A model generated the notes under the pieces. That model was not told where the DNA came from and did not search any database. It worked only from the letters and a program-made list of their open reading frames with translations. A stretch of 64,000 bases of DNA from Metabacillus mangrovi (lineage in GTDB: Bacteria; Bacillota; Bacilli; Bacillales; Bacillaceae): NCBI RefSeq assembly GCF_009711125.1, contig NZ_WMIB01000001.1, positions 186,001 through 250,000 of the forward strand, in the 5' to 3' direction. Positions 41,035 to 50,045 of the stretch are shown here, in pieces. A program made the translations under genes and the position numbers. How positions within the stretch are numbered: the stretch's first letter is position 1; every line of letters starts with the position of its first letter.

Positions 41035-41739
41035 TTACTTTTGAATAGCAGCCTCCAGTGCCACTTCGATCATTTCATTGAAAGTCGTTTGCCGTTCTTC
41101 TGCAGTCGTTTCTTCTCCTGTCAGAATGTGATCGCTGACCGTAAGAACAGACAATGCTTTCCGGCCAAATTTGGCAGCGAGTGTGTAAAGTGCGGATGAT
41201 TCCATTTCGACAGCCAGCATCCCATACCGTGCCCACTTCTCCCAATCCGCGTTTTCATTATAAAACTGGTCCGCTGTAAAGACGTTGCCGGCTTTCAGCT
41301 TCAGACCTTTTGCTGTTCCTGCTTCATAAGCTTTTCTCAATAAATCGAAGTCTGCAGTAGGTGCATAATCGATACCGCCAAAGGTCATTCTGTTCATTTG
41401 TGAATCGGTGGATGCGCTCATAGCGAGGATGACATCTCTGACGTTTACATCCTTTTGGATGGCACCGCACGTTCCGACGCGGATGAGCTGCTGCACATTG
41501 TAGCTCTGCATCAGTTCATGCACATAGATGGAAATAGAAGGGACACCCATTCCGGTTCCCTGAACAGAAATCTTTTCTCCCTTATAGGTGCCTGTGAACC
41601 CGAGCATTCCACGGACCTCATTGTAGCATTCAGCGTTCTCCAAAAACGTTTCTGCTATATATTTTGCTCTGAGCGGATCGCCGGGCAGCAAAATCGTTTC
41701 AGCAATCTGTCCTTCTTTAGCTCCAATATGTACGCTCAT
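41035..41739 (-). CDS. deoD: Purine nucleoside phosphorylase, DeoD type
   Basis: A 234-residue trimeric-type (hexameric) PNP with [30 protein letters not shown] and the active-site [13 protein letters not shown] motif. It cleaves purine (deoxy)nucleosides with phosphate in salvage. The ATG two codons into the open frame is 8 nt from AGGAGG. Its place between yodJ and yodL equals that in B. subtilis. Confidence 0.95.
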   Translation of the reverse strand: MSVHIGAKEGQIAETILLPGDPLRAKYIAETFLENAECYNEVRGMLGFTGTYKGEKISVQGTGMGVPSISIYVHELMQSYNVQQLIRVGTCGAIQKDVNVRDVILAMSASTDSQMNRMTFGGIDYAPTADFDLLRKAYEAGTAKGLKLKAGNVFTADQFYNENADWEKWARYGMLAVEMESSALYTLAAKFGRKALSVLTVSDHILTGEETTAEERQTTFNEMIEVALEAAIQK

Positions 41740-41808
41740 GTACAAACCTCCTGATGCTTCATTTTCAGCACATGGTGCCGTACACTTATTTTACTGTTAT
41801 TGTACGCA

Positions 41809-42174
41809 CTATGGAAGCTGTTTTCGGGAAAGATACTTCGGTTTAATGACAAGCAGGTTCCCTCTGACATCATACTTTTTCAGGCTCTTAACATATTTGG
41901 CAAACATCCAGGCTGCGAGCAGATAAAACGGAAAGTAAAGGAGCGAAACGTTGATCATTTCAAAGAAATACATGGAGAAGCCGTTAAATTCATGAAACTT
42001 ACTGTAGAAGACAATATCGGAGAAGCTAATGAGCAAACTAACGAAGTACAGGTTCAGCAGATGAAAAAGCACCTGGCTTTTTCCTTTGTAAAAAAGCTTT
42101 TCCAGCTCTTTTTTGACGAGCAGCGCGGAAACGGTTGAAATGATCCCCAGTACACAAATGATGAAAAAAAGCAT
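41809..42174 (-). CDS. Hypothetical membrane protein
   Basis: A 121-residue protein with three probable membrane segments (about 1-20, 38-57 and 75-95) and a basic C-terminus (KPKYLSRKQLP). Start at the ATG 8 nt after AGGGG; a TTG two codons earlier is too close. Family unknown. It is divergent from a tiny basic-protein gene. Confidence 0.6.
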   Translation of the reverse strand: MLFFIICVLGIISTVSALLVKKELEKLFYKGKSQVLFHLLNLYFVSLLISFSDIVFYSKFHEFNGFSMYFFEMINVSLLYFPFYLLAAWMFAKYVKSLKKYDVRGNLLVIKPKYLSRKQLP

Positions 42175-42206
42175 TACCAAATCCCCTTTGTTTGGAGGTA
42201 GTCTAA

Positions 42207-42350
42207 ATGGGCAAGAAACACCGAAACCGGGTCAATGCACCTAAGAAAAACAACCATATCCCTCCATCTGCGATTGAAGCGGAACAGGAAGCACATGGAA
42301 AGGAACAGAGCGCCGGGAAAAGGAAAAACAGTCCGGGCAGTCATTTATAA
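42207..42350 (+). CDS. Small basic protein of 47 residues
   Basis: MGKKHRNRVNAPKKNN... behind GGAGGTAGTCTAA. Rich in Lys, Asn, Gln and His, without hydrophobic core, so probably unstructured and perhaps nucleic-acid or spore-coat associated. The family is unknown. A clear ribosome site and stop just before a terminator make it a likely gene. Confidence 0.65.
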   Translation: MGKKHRNRVNAPKKNNHIPPSAIEAEQEAHGKEQSAGKRKNSPGSHL

Positions 42351-42356
42351 TGTGTA

Positions 42357-42386
42357 CAAGCAGCGAAAGAACCATTCGCTGCTTGC
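42357..42386. terminator. Terminator between the small basic gene and yodL
   Basis: AAGCAGCGAA and its complement (about 10 bp) lie between convergent genes. Confidence 0.75.
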
Positions 42387-42395
42387 TCTAAAAAT

Positions 42396-42710
42396 CTATC
42401 GAACGTGAATCCGGCTGATTTTTTTCCAGCCCCCGGAATGAAGCCTGTAATAGGCAAGCTCTTTATGTTCTTCGCTGACAGAAACGATATCCCCTGTCCG
42501 GATGAACCGTGCACTGCAGTTTTCTGGAAAGGTGTCCTGTACGCTGAACATCCTGAACGTTTTTTCCAGGACAGAATAATGATCCTTCGCTTCAAGCTGA
42601 AGGGTACAGACCGGCTTATACCCTTTCATTTCTCGGAACTCCGGGCTTTGAAAAACGGTTACTTCCATCATGCGCAGTTTTTTCTTCATTAATACCATCT
42701 GCTGTCTCAT
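42396..42710 (-). CDS. yodL: YodL, MreB-targeting protein
   Basis: A 104-residue protein matching B. subtilis YodL (VTVFQSPEFREMKGY, CSARFIRTGDIV and GGWKKISRIHVR). In B. subtilis YodL affects the MreB cytoskeleton when expressed and is linked to sporulation. ATG after GGAGGGGATCAAG. No enzymatic motif is present. Confidence 0.85.
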   Translation of the reverse strand: MRQQMVLMKKKLRMMEVTVFQSPEFREMKGYKPVCTLQLEAKDHYSVLEKTFRMFSVQDTFPENCSARFIRTGDIVSVSEEHKELAYYRLHSGGWKKISRIHVR

Positions 42711-42781
42711 CTTGATCCCCTCCGCATTCTTTTATCTACATATTTGCTCTTACGGGGGCAAAGTCCTTCTTCTAAAAACAG

Positions 42782-43384
42782 CTATTTTTGTCGGATGGCT
42801 GTATAAATGTTCTTGCACACGAAAAACCAGATCAATCCTGCACAGATCCCTGCACTGATATCACTTAGATAATGGACTCCGATATATACTCTGCTAAAGG
42901 AAATGCTCACAATGAAATAGGCCATCACTGAGTAGATCAGCGGTTTATGCTGAGGATAATAGCGGGCGGTCAGAAAACCGGCAAATGTGAAAAATGCAGC
43001 GGAGTTCATCGCGTGTCCGCTAGGAAAGCTGTAAGTGGTCTCCTTAAGAAGAGGATCATAAGAAGGTCTTTCCCGGTCAAATCCATTTTTCAGCAGCCAG
43101 TTGAAAAGCCTGGATCCTGCAAAGCAGATAAACAAAAATACGGCTTCAGGCGCAAGTTTCCGGTATGCCATGACAACAGCTGCCCCGAGCAGGAGCGGAA
43201 AGATCGTTTTTCCTGAACCAAGCTCTGTAAAAAAGATAAAATAATCGTTTAAAAATGAAGTCCTGTTATTTTCAAAAAATAAAACAATGGCTCCATCAAA
43301 TGGAGTGAACCAATCCTCGCTGTAAATCACGGCCAGGATGCAGAATATGGCCAGCAGCAGCAGAACTTTCCGTATGTCTTTCAT
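42782..43384 (-). CDS. yodM: PAP2-family membrane phosphatase
   Basis: A 200-residue membrane protein with six probable segments and the PAP2 motifs KNGFDRERP, SFPSGHAM and SRVYIGVHYLSDI. It likely hydrolyses phosphatidylglycerol-phosphate or undecaprenyl pyrophosphate at the outer face. Start at the ATG behind AAAGGTCGCCC, matching YodM length. Confidence 0.87.
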   Translation of the reverse strand: MKDIRKVLLLLAIFCILAVIYSEDWFTPFDGAIVLFFENNRTSFLNDYFIFFTELGSGKTIFPLLLGAAVVMAYRKLAPEAVFLFICFAGSRLFNWLLKNGFDRERPSYDPLLKETTYSFPSGHAMNSAAFFTFAGFLTARYYPQHKPLIYSVMAYFIVSISFSRVYIGVHYLSDISAGICAGLIWFFVCKNIYTAIRQK

Positions 43385-43470
43385 AAGCGGGCGACCTTTC
43401 TTAAAGCGGTATGCTCCTACGATACCCATTTTAAGTCGACTCTAAAACGGTCAATGAGCCCCCGATTCAA

Positions 43471-43499
43471 GAAAAAAAACCGGACCGCAATGGCCCGGA
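43471..43499 (-). terminator. Terminator of spo0M
   Basis: CCGG-x-CC...GG-x-CCGG stem followed by eight T residues on the minus strand. Confidence 0.85.
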
Positions 43500-43507
43500 A
43501 GCAATAA

Positions 43508-44278
43508 TCAGCTGTATCGCTGGATGATCTGCTGCAGCTGTGCTTTTAGCTGAGGGAGATCTCTGTCTGTGATGGAGAGACGGACTGCTGTTTCATCCAT
43601 TTCAAGCATTTCTGAAAACAAACCGGAGAACCCTTTCGCTTTTCGGTCAATTTCCATCACGAGCTCTGCCCGGTCTTTTCGTATATTAGTAAAAACGATT
43701 TCCAGTTCATCAAGCTTTCCTCTGAATGGCCCTTCATAAGGATAGAATTCGAATTCCTGTACAAATGGCAGCCTTTTGCTTAGTGTAGCCGGAGCGGCCT
43801 CATTTTCCGCTTTCCTCATCTGAAAACCAAGTTCGCCTAGGGCATTGAACAGTTCCTGCTGCAGCCTGCCGGGATGGACATGAATCGCATCCTGATCGCT
43901 CGGATCGACGGCGTTTTTAATATCCAGGCCCGTATGGATCCATACTTTTGACTGCCCGTATGTAACCGGCGTATCCTCCGGAAGAAGAAAGTTAAACGGA
44001 ATCTCCTTGTGTTCGTTCGGCATGATAACAAACGGCTCATTGATTTTAATTTTTGCAATTTCAGCTTGCTGGGAGTATTTCTTATCGTCCGCCTCTTTTA
44101 CATAAACGGTCATGACGGAGAGGTAAATCTCTGAAATTTCCTGTTCTGTTTTTCCTCCCGTTACACCTACAATCCCCTTTACTTCTTCCCCTGCCCTTAC
44201 ATTCACATCCAGCAGCCTGGTATCCGCTTTGGCTGATCCGATTCCCACGCTTGCGAAAACTTTATTAAAAAAAGACAT
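43508..44278 (-). CDS. spo0M: Sporulation-control protein Spo0M
   Basis: A 256-residue protein with the arrestin-like two-lobe beta fold of Spo0M (MSFFNKVFASVGIGSAKADT... and GQSKVWIHTGLDI). In B. subtilis it affects early sporulation and cell division; its molecular role is debated. A sigma-W-type promoter lies 71 bp upstream. It is divergent from the DUF2515 gene. Confidence 0.92.
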   Translation of the reverse strand: MSFFNKVFASVGIGSAKADTRLLDVNVRAGEEVKGIVGVTGGKTEQEISEIYLSVMTVYVKEADDKKYSQQAEIAKIKINEPFVIMPNEHKEIPFNFLLPEDTPVTYGQSKVWIHTGLDIKNAVDPSDQDAIHVHPGRLQQELFNALGELGFQMRKAENEAAPATLSKRLPFVQEFEFYPYEGPFRGKLDELEIVFTNIRKDRAELVMEIDRKAKGFSGLFSEMLEMDETAVRLSITDRDLPQLKAQLQQIIQRYS

Positions 44279-44348
44279 GAATTACCCTCCATTACTCGTG
44301 ATCAGGCCGTGTTTCAATCAGCCTGTAAAGTGCTTTTCGCCTATCTTA

Positions 44349-44375
44349 TACGATGCAGGATGAACAGAAGTTTCA
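44349..44375 (-). promoter_or_regulatory. Sigma-W-type promoter of spo0M
   Basis: TGAAAC (44370-44375), 17 bp and CGTA (44349-44352) match the sigma-W consensus. Confidence 0.7.
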
Positions 44376-44428
44376 AGTTTATCATACATTATTTTATGGG
44401 TTTCAGCTGATATGACGGAGGTGATGGC

Positions 44429-45505
44429 ATGACCAGACCGGAAAACAGCCTGGCCGCTGCCGAAATAGCGGAACTTTATGCTGAACTGAAGCATTTTTAT
44501 ACAGAGCCGCCTTCTCCGGTCATTACTTCCGCAGATGAACGGGCTCTTATTCAATCAATCCGGGGAAGAACTTCTGAAAGGAACCGGACGAACCTTACAC
44601 GCACTTCCGCTTACCTGGAGTTTCACTGTGCCTGTCCGGAAATTCACTGGGCTCTCCTCGCTCACCTTGTTTCCAGAAACGGCGGATACAGCATGACGGA
44701 TCTTCACGCATCCCATATCGGCCCTTTGCTGAAAAAATCAGAAAAGGAAGAGCTTTTCAGGCTCCTGGAAACCATCAATGCCTCCATCTTTGCAGATGCC
44801 TATCCGCAGCTCCTTTTGTACGAAGAAAGCAAAAAACGGGGCAGAGATCTATCTTATCTCCTTCCCGCTTTCCGGGTTTCTTCATTTATGATTCCAATTT
44901 GGACCGCTTTTTTCAAAAGGGGAAACCGCGGTCTGCTAACCGCGGCTCTCATTACAAACGAACAATCCATGATCGAAGTGAACATGCTATCAGAACCGGA
45001 AACGATCCAGCCCCTGTTGAAGCCTAAATTTATTCTGCAGGAAAAGCTCGGGCTTACCTATGTGCTTTTTCCATATAAAAAAAGGAAAACACAAAAGAAG
45101 TTCAGTGTGACCGGTCTCTCCGTCTCAGGCTTTCAATCGCTTGATGAGCGGATACATACAGGGAAAAGACTGTATCATCTGCTGTACAGTAAACCTGCAG
45201 CCCACCAGTCTATTCTTTCATTCTGTAAGCAGCATGCCCATACCGGCTCAAGAGCCGATTATTGGCCGCACCTGTTTTCAACGGAAGAGAGCGCTGTAAA
45301 AGCTGTAAGTCCATATCTTGAAACCGTATGGCCTGAAAAGCAATGGATGAAGCCCGCTGCATCTGACTGGTACAAAAAACTGGGTTTCCCTGAAGGATTT
45401 GAAACACCTGAACGGGCTGTGCTGAAGGATTTAAGCCATGAAGCTCTCTCAAGCATCCTGTCTCTCGCTCCCCTGTCAGCACTCAGCAAAAAATGGAACC
45501 GCTAA
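44429..45505 (+). CDS. DUF2515-family protein (YppC-like)
   Basis: A 358-residue protein with the DUF2515 signature NLTRTSAYLEFHCACPEIHWALLAHLVSRNGG-type region near residue 60. B. subtilis YppC belongs to this family; function unknown. ATG after GGAGGTGATGGC. Its stop codon overlaps that of the convergent yozD, sharing 4 bp. Confidence 0.85.
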   Translation: MTRPENSLAAAEIAELYAELKHFYTEPPSPVITSADERALIQSIRGRTSERNRTNLTRTSAYLEFHCACPEIHWALLAHLVSRNGGYSMTDLHASHIGPLLKKSEKEELFRLLETINASIFADAYPQLLLYEESKKRGRDLSYLLPAFRVSSFMIPIWTAFFKRGNRGLLTAALITNEQSMIEVNMLSEPETIQPLLKPKFILQEKLGLTYVLFPYKKRKTQKKFSVTGLSVSGFQSLDERIHTGKRLYHLLYSKPAAHQSILSFCKQHAHTGSRADYWPHLFSTEESAVKAVSPYLETVWPEKQWMKPAASDWYKKLGFPEGFETPERAVLKDLSHEALSSILSLAPLSALSKKWNR

Positions 45506-45693
45506 TCTTTCGGGGAGGGCTGTTCCTCATCCTTTTCTTCATCAATAATGCATTTCAGCAGCAGAAAATCAAACATAATATCCGCCAGTACTTCCGCTTC
45601 CTCTGCACCGGGGATGTAGCCCCTGCCGGCTAATTCTGCATAAAAAAACTCAGCCAATTCTTCGGTATCGATGATGACTTCCGCTTCCTTCAT
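45502..45693 (-). CDS. yozD: YozD-family protein
   Basis: A 63-residue acidic protein (MKEAEVIIDTEELAEFFY...GRGYIPG) matching YozD, which sits near yodN in B. subtilis. Function unknown. Convergent stop-codon overlap with the DUF2515 gene. Confidence 0.82.
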   Translation of the reverse strand: MKEAEVIIDTEELAEFFYAELAGRGYIPGAEEAEVLADIMFDFLLLKCIIDEEKDEEQPSPKD

Positions 45694-45856
45694 ATGTCCC
45701 GCCCCCTTTTTATCTTTATATGAAGCAGAGAACAGGCATATGTCTTTTTTAGGAAAAGCTCTTTACTCCTTTTGGAGACAGCAAATTGTTGTCATCCTTG
45801 TCCGCCAGCTGTCATAGATTTTATCAAAAGGACAAGCCCTTAAAGGAGGTCTTCAT

Positions 45857-45997
45857 ATGAATTCGATCGTTAAATGGATAGACAGTGACCGGTTTGATCA
45901 GATGCTTTTACTCGGGGTACGGGTGCTCTTTGCGTTTACCATCATTGTCTGCCTGCCATATTTCATCTGGAATGTATGCCGGTGGCTTTTTTTATAA
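45857..45997 (+). CDS. Small membrane protein of 46 residues
   Basis: MNSIVKWIDSDRFDQMLLL... with one membrane segment (about 18-43). A strong AAAGGAGGTCTTCAT precedes the ATG. The last six bases overlap the end of convergent yodN. Family unknown. Confidence 0.7.
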   Translation: MNSIVKWIDSDRFDQMLLLGVRVLFAFTIIVCLPYFIWNVCRWLFL

Positions 45998-46678
45998 ATC
46001 AGGACGGAATCTTTTCAGGCTGTCCATCACCATGTCCATCATTTCTTTATACTCCTGATCACCAAACTGCAAATAAAGCATCCGGTAATCATTGTAGATA
46101 TCAAGCAGATCATTTATAAGCTGGCCCGGGTCTCTTTTGGATTCATGTTTACCAAGGGAGTATGCAGGCTGGCTTCCGGTGCTCTTGCCCTTCGCCTCTT
46201 CCTGTGCCTCTCCTTCCGCACCTTCCTTGTTCAGCATGAGCATAATCTGATGCAGCGATTTTTCCGCTTCATTATTGCTCATGACGAGGGTCATCTCTTC
46301 TTCTGCCGCCTCAAGCCACTCACCGTCAGCTACCCGCATCAGCTCATAGACCATATCTTCCCAGCCGTCTTCGAGGTAGCGCCATATTTCCGTCCGGAGA
46401 CCGACTATTTTAAAGAGATCCGTACCATATCCATTTACATGCACAAGGTCTCCGATCGCAAATTGATATTCCACTTCAATCCGCTCGATTTCAAAAATTT
46501 TGCCTTCATAGTCTTTATAGAGGGACAGGGCGCTCTCAAAGAATAAAACATCCCCGTGATTGACCTCATACAAAAAAGACTGGTTCAGCTTATAGACATT
46601 CGTTACGGTTCCGACAGTTCCATATAAAACGATCACTACTACTTCACCCATTTTGTATTTAGGATACTTCGAGGCCAT
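45992..46678 (-). CDS. yodN: YodN-like conserved protein
   Basis: A 228-residue protein with an N-terminal KYKMGEVVVIVLYGTVGTVT segment, probably an SH3-like beta barrel, and an acidic C-terminal region. It matches B. subtilis YodN by place; function unknown. Start at the ATG giving MASKYPKYK, behind GGGAGTGA; longer readings lack a ribosome site. It follows the ABC operon by 94 bp on the same strand and may be cotranscribed. Confidence 0.75.
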   Translation of the reverse strand: MASKYPKYKMGEVVVIVLYGTVGTVTNVYKLNQSFLYEVNHGDVLFFESALSLYKDYEGKIFEIERIEVEYQFAIGDLVHVNGYGTDLFKIVGLRTEIWRYLEDGWEDMVYELMRVADGEWLEAAEEEMTLVMSNNEAEKSLHQIMLMLNKEGAEGEAQEEAKGKSTGSQPAYSLGKHESKRDPGQLINDLLDIYNDYRMLYLQFGDQEYKEMMDMVMDSLKRFRPDL

Positions 46679-46772
46679 GCCCGCTCTCACTCCCGCACTC
46701 TTAAAAGTTAGAATAGTATATGCGGGGCTTCTGTATTCGCATGGGCAGTTCACCCGGGGCCTGAACGGTATT

Positions 46773-47564
46773 CTAGCTTCCTGTGCTTGAATAGTTTTTC
46801 AGACCCAGAAGCCAGACCGAATAGGCCAAAGCCATGGCTGCGGCTGCCGTGATGGGCGCAGCGGCTGCCACGTAAGCATATCCTTCGCGGTCAAGGAACC
46901 AGGCTGCTGGCAGAAAAGCCGTAAATCCGTACGGAATGATCCATGTCAGGAAAAATTGCAGCCCTTTATGATAAATGGTCAGCGGAAATCTTGCGAACTC
47001 ACTCAGATTGAATACAGCCCATAAAACGGGCATACTGTCTGTCATCCAGAAAGACAGCGCCGCAAAAAACAGATTGATGGCGACGAATAGAACACCGCTC
47101 GAAAAAATAAGGAGTAGCAGCATCAAAATCTCGCCCGCTCCCCATGTTAAGTCCAAATGGGAAACCGACGTCCAAAGGATCACTGAACCAATCAACAGCT
47201 GTCCGAAGCCGTCCTGCTGCAGCCGGTCTGCACATACATGAAAAAATGGATTGATAGGACGGATCAGAAGCCGGTCCAGCTGTCCCGGCTTGATATATTG
47301 CCAGCCGAGCGTCCAAAGATTATCAAAAAAGATATGATGGATGGATCTTCCGCAAGCAGCAATCGCATAGATAAAAAGAAGTTCGTAAAACGTCCATCCA
47401 TTCAAGTTTTGGATATGCCCGAACACAACGGAGAGAAAAAACACACCGGCAAATTGCTGAAGGGCCACAGAAAGGATTCCGATCAGAAAATCGACGCGGT
47501 ATTCCATCATCACTTTCAGGTGGTTTTTCGCAAATAAGTAATACAGTCTCGCATATCTCCGCAA
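46773..47564 (-). CDS. ABC-2 type permease subunit
   Basis: A 263-residue permease with six membrane segments, of the DUF990/ABC-2 family (KPGQLDRLLIRPINPFF). TTG start behind GGGGGGTGAAG. With the next gene it forms the heteromeric channel of an exporter whose ATPase is encoded upstream. Confidence 0.87.
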   Translation of the reverse strand: MRRYARLYYLFAKNHLKVMMEYRVDFLIGILSVALQQFAGVFFLSVVFGHIQNLNGWTFYELLFIYAIAACGRSIHHIFFDNLWTLGWQYIKPGQLDRLLIRPINPFFHVCADRLQQDGFGQLLIGSVILWTSVSHLDLTWGAGEILMLLLLIFSSGVLFVAINLFFAALSFWMTDSMPVLWAVFNLSEFARFPLTIYHKGLQFFLTWIIPYGFTAFLPAAWFLDREGYAYVAAAAPITAAAAMALAYSVWLLGLKNYSSTGS

Positions 47565-47570
47565 ATAGCT

Positions 47571-48359
47571 TCACCCCCCGAAAATAGTTACCTTTCGAAC
47601 CGCCAGATTCCACAGCACCTTCAGCAGGATAAATAAGGCCGCTGTCCAGAAAAGCTGGATGCCGATCGCTGCCCACGCGTCTGTTCCATTGATAAGCCCT
47701 GTGTATAAAGAGACCGGTGTAAACACCATCGCCTGAAAAGGAAGAAACAGCATCCCTCTTTCCAGCCAGTCCGGAAAGAGCGTCAGCGGAATGAGCGCCC
47801 CGGAGAAAAAGGTGATCACACCCTCTTTTAACACCCGTACGCCCCATACATTCACCGTCCAGAATGCCAGTATTCCAATTAGCATATCAAAGAATGTTCC
47901 GATCCAGATACCGAGCGCGGTGCTGATCAGAAACAGAATGAGTTCCTCCGCACTATCCGGAGGACTGATCTTCACAAAAAGAAAAGCGATCAGTGCCATC
48001 GGAATGGTCTCCCGAATTAAAAAGGACGCCTTTTGCCCAAAATCCATAAAAATCATTTTAAAAAGGTAATCATATGGACGCATTAATTCAATGGCGATCT
48101 GCCCCTGCTTGATCTCCTGTGCCAGTTCATTCCCTGCTCCGGAGACGAACCCCTGGACAAACATGGCGATGATGACATAAGTCAGCATCTCCTGCAGGGA
48201 AAGCTCCTGAATGGAAGACTGATTGGCGTATACCGCATTCCAAAAATAAAACATGATCAGGATCCGGAGGACAACAGAGACCATGCTTGCCCAATACCAT
48301 GCAGAATACGCCGCGCTGATCTGCATGGATGATTTGGCGAACATCCAATATTTTCTCAA
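47571..48359 (-). CDS. ABC-2 type permease subunit
   Basis: A 262-residue permease with six membrane segments (QGQIAIELMRPYDYLFKM is a family hallmark). TTG start behind AAGGAGGGC, 13 bp after the ATPase gene. It partners the downstream permease. The gene order ATPase-permease-permease is typical of DUF990-type exporters with unknown substrate. Confidence 0.87.
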   Translation of the reverse strand: MRKYWMFAKSSMQISAAYSAWYWASMVSVVLRILIMFYFWNAVYANQSSIQELSLQEMLTYVIIAMFVQGFVSGAGNELAQEIKQGQIAIELMRPYDYLFKMIFMDFGQKASFLIRETIPMALIAFLFVKISPPDSAEELILFLISTALGIWIGTFFDMLIGILAFWTVNVWGVRVLKEGVITFFSGALIPLTLFPDWLERGMLFLPFQAMVFTPVSLYTGLINGTDAWAAIGIQLFWTAALFILLKVLWNLAVRKVTIFGG

Positions 48360-48372
48360 ATGAAGCCCTCCT

Positions 48373-49368
48373 TCACAGACCGCGGTTATAGATTTCTTCC
48401 ACAATCGTTTCAATTTTCGGATCCTGGATCGATAAATCTGTAATTTTATTCAACTGCAAAACGGCGGATATAACCTCCGATGCTTTCAGTTCATGATGGG
48501 AAAAGGACACAATCACCTTCTCGGTTCCTTCCCCATTTTCAAGCACCGCCTCCGCTTTGCTGCTGATGGAATCCGGCAATGCAAACGCTTGTCCCGAATC
48601 GAGTTCAAAATGAATTTCCCGCTTGGCAGAGAACCGGTCTTTTATTTCCCGCAGGCTGCCATCATATAAGATCGCTCCTCCGTCAATGATGATGATGCGG
48701 CTGCAGATTTCCTCAATGTCCTGCATATCATGGGTCGTCAGCAGGACCGTTGTACCCCATTTAGCATTCATCTCACGAATAAACTTACGAATTTTTACTT
48801 TTACAGCCACATCAAGGCCGATGGTAGGTTCATCGAGGTAAACCACTTCCGGTCTGTGGATAAATGCGGCTGCAAGTTCGCATCTCATCTTTTGCCCCAG
48901 GGAAAGCTGTCTGACCGGTACGGGAAGAAGGGCGTCGAGCTGCAGAACCTCAGTAAACAGCTCCATCGTCTCAGAAAACTGTTCTTCCGGGACTTCATAG
49001 ATCTCTTTCAGGAGTTGAAAAGATTCCCTTACCGGTATATCCCAAAACAGCTGGGTTCTCTGTCCAAAAACCGCCCCGATCTGCTTTGCGTTTTCTTTTC
49101 TCCTTTTATAAGGAATGATTCCGTTTACCCGCACCTCACCAGAAGAGGGTGTCAGAATACCGGTCAGCATTTTAATCGTTGTGGATTTTCCGGCTCCGTT
49201 CGCTCCTATGTATCCGACCATTTCACCTTTCTCAATTTGAAAAGAAATGCCATCCACCGCTGTTTTTTTTTCGTACTGCCTGTTAATCAGGGATTTCATG
49301 GCCCCTCTTAAACCGGGATCTCGTTTTACGAGTGTGTATTCCTTAACCAGTTGATGTACAGATATCAT
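48373..49368 (-). CDS. ABC transporter ATPase subunit
   Basis: A 331-residue ATPase of the daunorubicin-resistance type: Walker A GANGAGKST at about 55-63, LSLGQKMRCELA signature at about 155, Walker B VVYLDEPTIGLD and the H-loop LLTTHDM. First gene of the operon, driven by a sigma-A promoter at 49407-49435. The likely role is export of a lipid or peptide antimicrobial. Confidence 0.93.
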   Translation of the reverse strand: MISVHQLVKEYTLVKRDPGLRGAMKSLINRQYEKKTAVDGISFQIEKGEMVGYIGANGAGKSTTIKMLTGILTPSSGEVRVNGIIPYKRRKENAKQIGAVFGQRTQLFWDIPVRESFQLLKEIYEVPEEQFSETMELFTEVLQLDALLPVPVRQLSLGQKMRCELAAAFIHRPEVVYLDEPTIGLDVAVKVKIRKFIREMNAKWGTTVLLTTHDMQDIEEICSRIIIIDGGAILYDGSLREIKDRFSAKREIHFELDSGQAFALPDSISSKAEAVLENGEGTEKVIVSFSHHELKASEVISAVLQLNKITDLSIQDPKIETIVEEIYNRGL

Positions 49369-49406
49369 TTTATCCCCCCGAACATACTTTCTGTATCCGC
49401 TTACAT

Positions 49407-49435
49407 AGTATAATGATTATTCCACAATTTGTAAA
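49407..49435 (-). promoter_or_regulatory. Sigma-A promoter of the ABC operon
   Basis: TTTACA (49430-49435), 17 bp and TATACT (49407-49412). Confidence 0.65.
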
Positions 49436-49437
49436 CG

Positions 49438-49466
49438 AAAAAAAGACCGCAATTTGCGGCCTTTTC
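49438..49466 (-). terminator. Terminator of yozE
   Basis: GACCGCAA/TTGCGGCC-like stem followed by seven T residues on the minus strand. Confidence 0.85.
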
Positions 49467-49471
49467 CATGA

Positions 49472-49693
49472 TTATTTAGACGTTTCCGTTATATAAAGCT
49501 CCCATGCTTCATCGAAGACAGACATAGCGGTCAAATAGTCAGCGCTGAGCTCCAGATAATCCGAGATTTCATCATAGGCTGTGGAATATTTCGGAAAACT
49601 GTGATCCTCGTAGGCATGGTTGGCAAACCGGCTGATGTCATCTTTGGGTTTCGGGTGCCTGTATTTCATTAAATAGTGGTAAAACGACTTCAT
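49472..49693 (-). CDS. yozE: YozE-family protein
   Basis: A 73-residue helical protein (MKSFYHYLMKYRHPKPKDDIS) matching YozE, which has a SAM-like fold in B. subtilis. Function unknown. It stands downstream of yokU-kamA on the same strand. Confidence 0.85.
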   Translation of the reverse strand: MKSFYHYLMKYRHPKPKDDISRFANHAYEDHSFPKYSTAYDEISDYLELSADYLTAMSVFDEAWELYITETSK

Positions 49694-49769
49694 ATGGATT
49701 CCCCCGCAGATTATGGCTGATTGGATACTATTATATCCTCTCCAGCGGGGCAGTCAATTCTTTCGTATT

Positions 49770-50045
49770 TCAGCTGAAGTCAAAATAGTTTTTCTTCAGA
49801 ATTCTCGGCTCTGCCATCAGCTTTTTATAAGAGACAGAATCATCAAGGTTCGCTGTACGGATTAAATAAAGCTGGTTTTCGATTTCTTTAATGGTTTCCT
49901 CTTCCTGGTACACCATGCTGCATCCTCCGCAAACGATTGAAGGTGCTGCAGTGATTTCGATCGCACGGGTTCCATCCGGAAGCTCCCAGTACACGTCGGC
50001 TTCGGTTTTTCTTGTTTGTTCGGAGCTGCACCATTCACACGTCAT
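49770..50045 (-). CDS. yokU: YokU-family zinc-finger protein
   Basis: A 91-residue protein with two CxxC motifs (CEWC and CGGC) making a zinc finger of the YgiT/MqsA type. The ATG overlaps the end of kamA by 11 bp, so translation is coupled. It is usually found next to kamA in bacilli; its role in the pathway is unknown. Confidence 0.85.
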   Translation of the reverse strand: MTCEWCSSEQTRKTEADVYWELPDGTRAIEITAAPSIVCGGCSMVYQEEETIKEIENQLYLIRTANLDDSVSYKKLMAEPRILKKNYFDFS

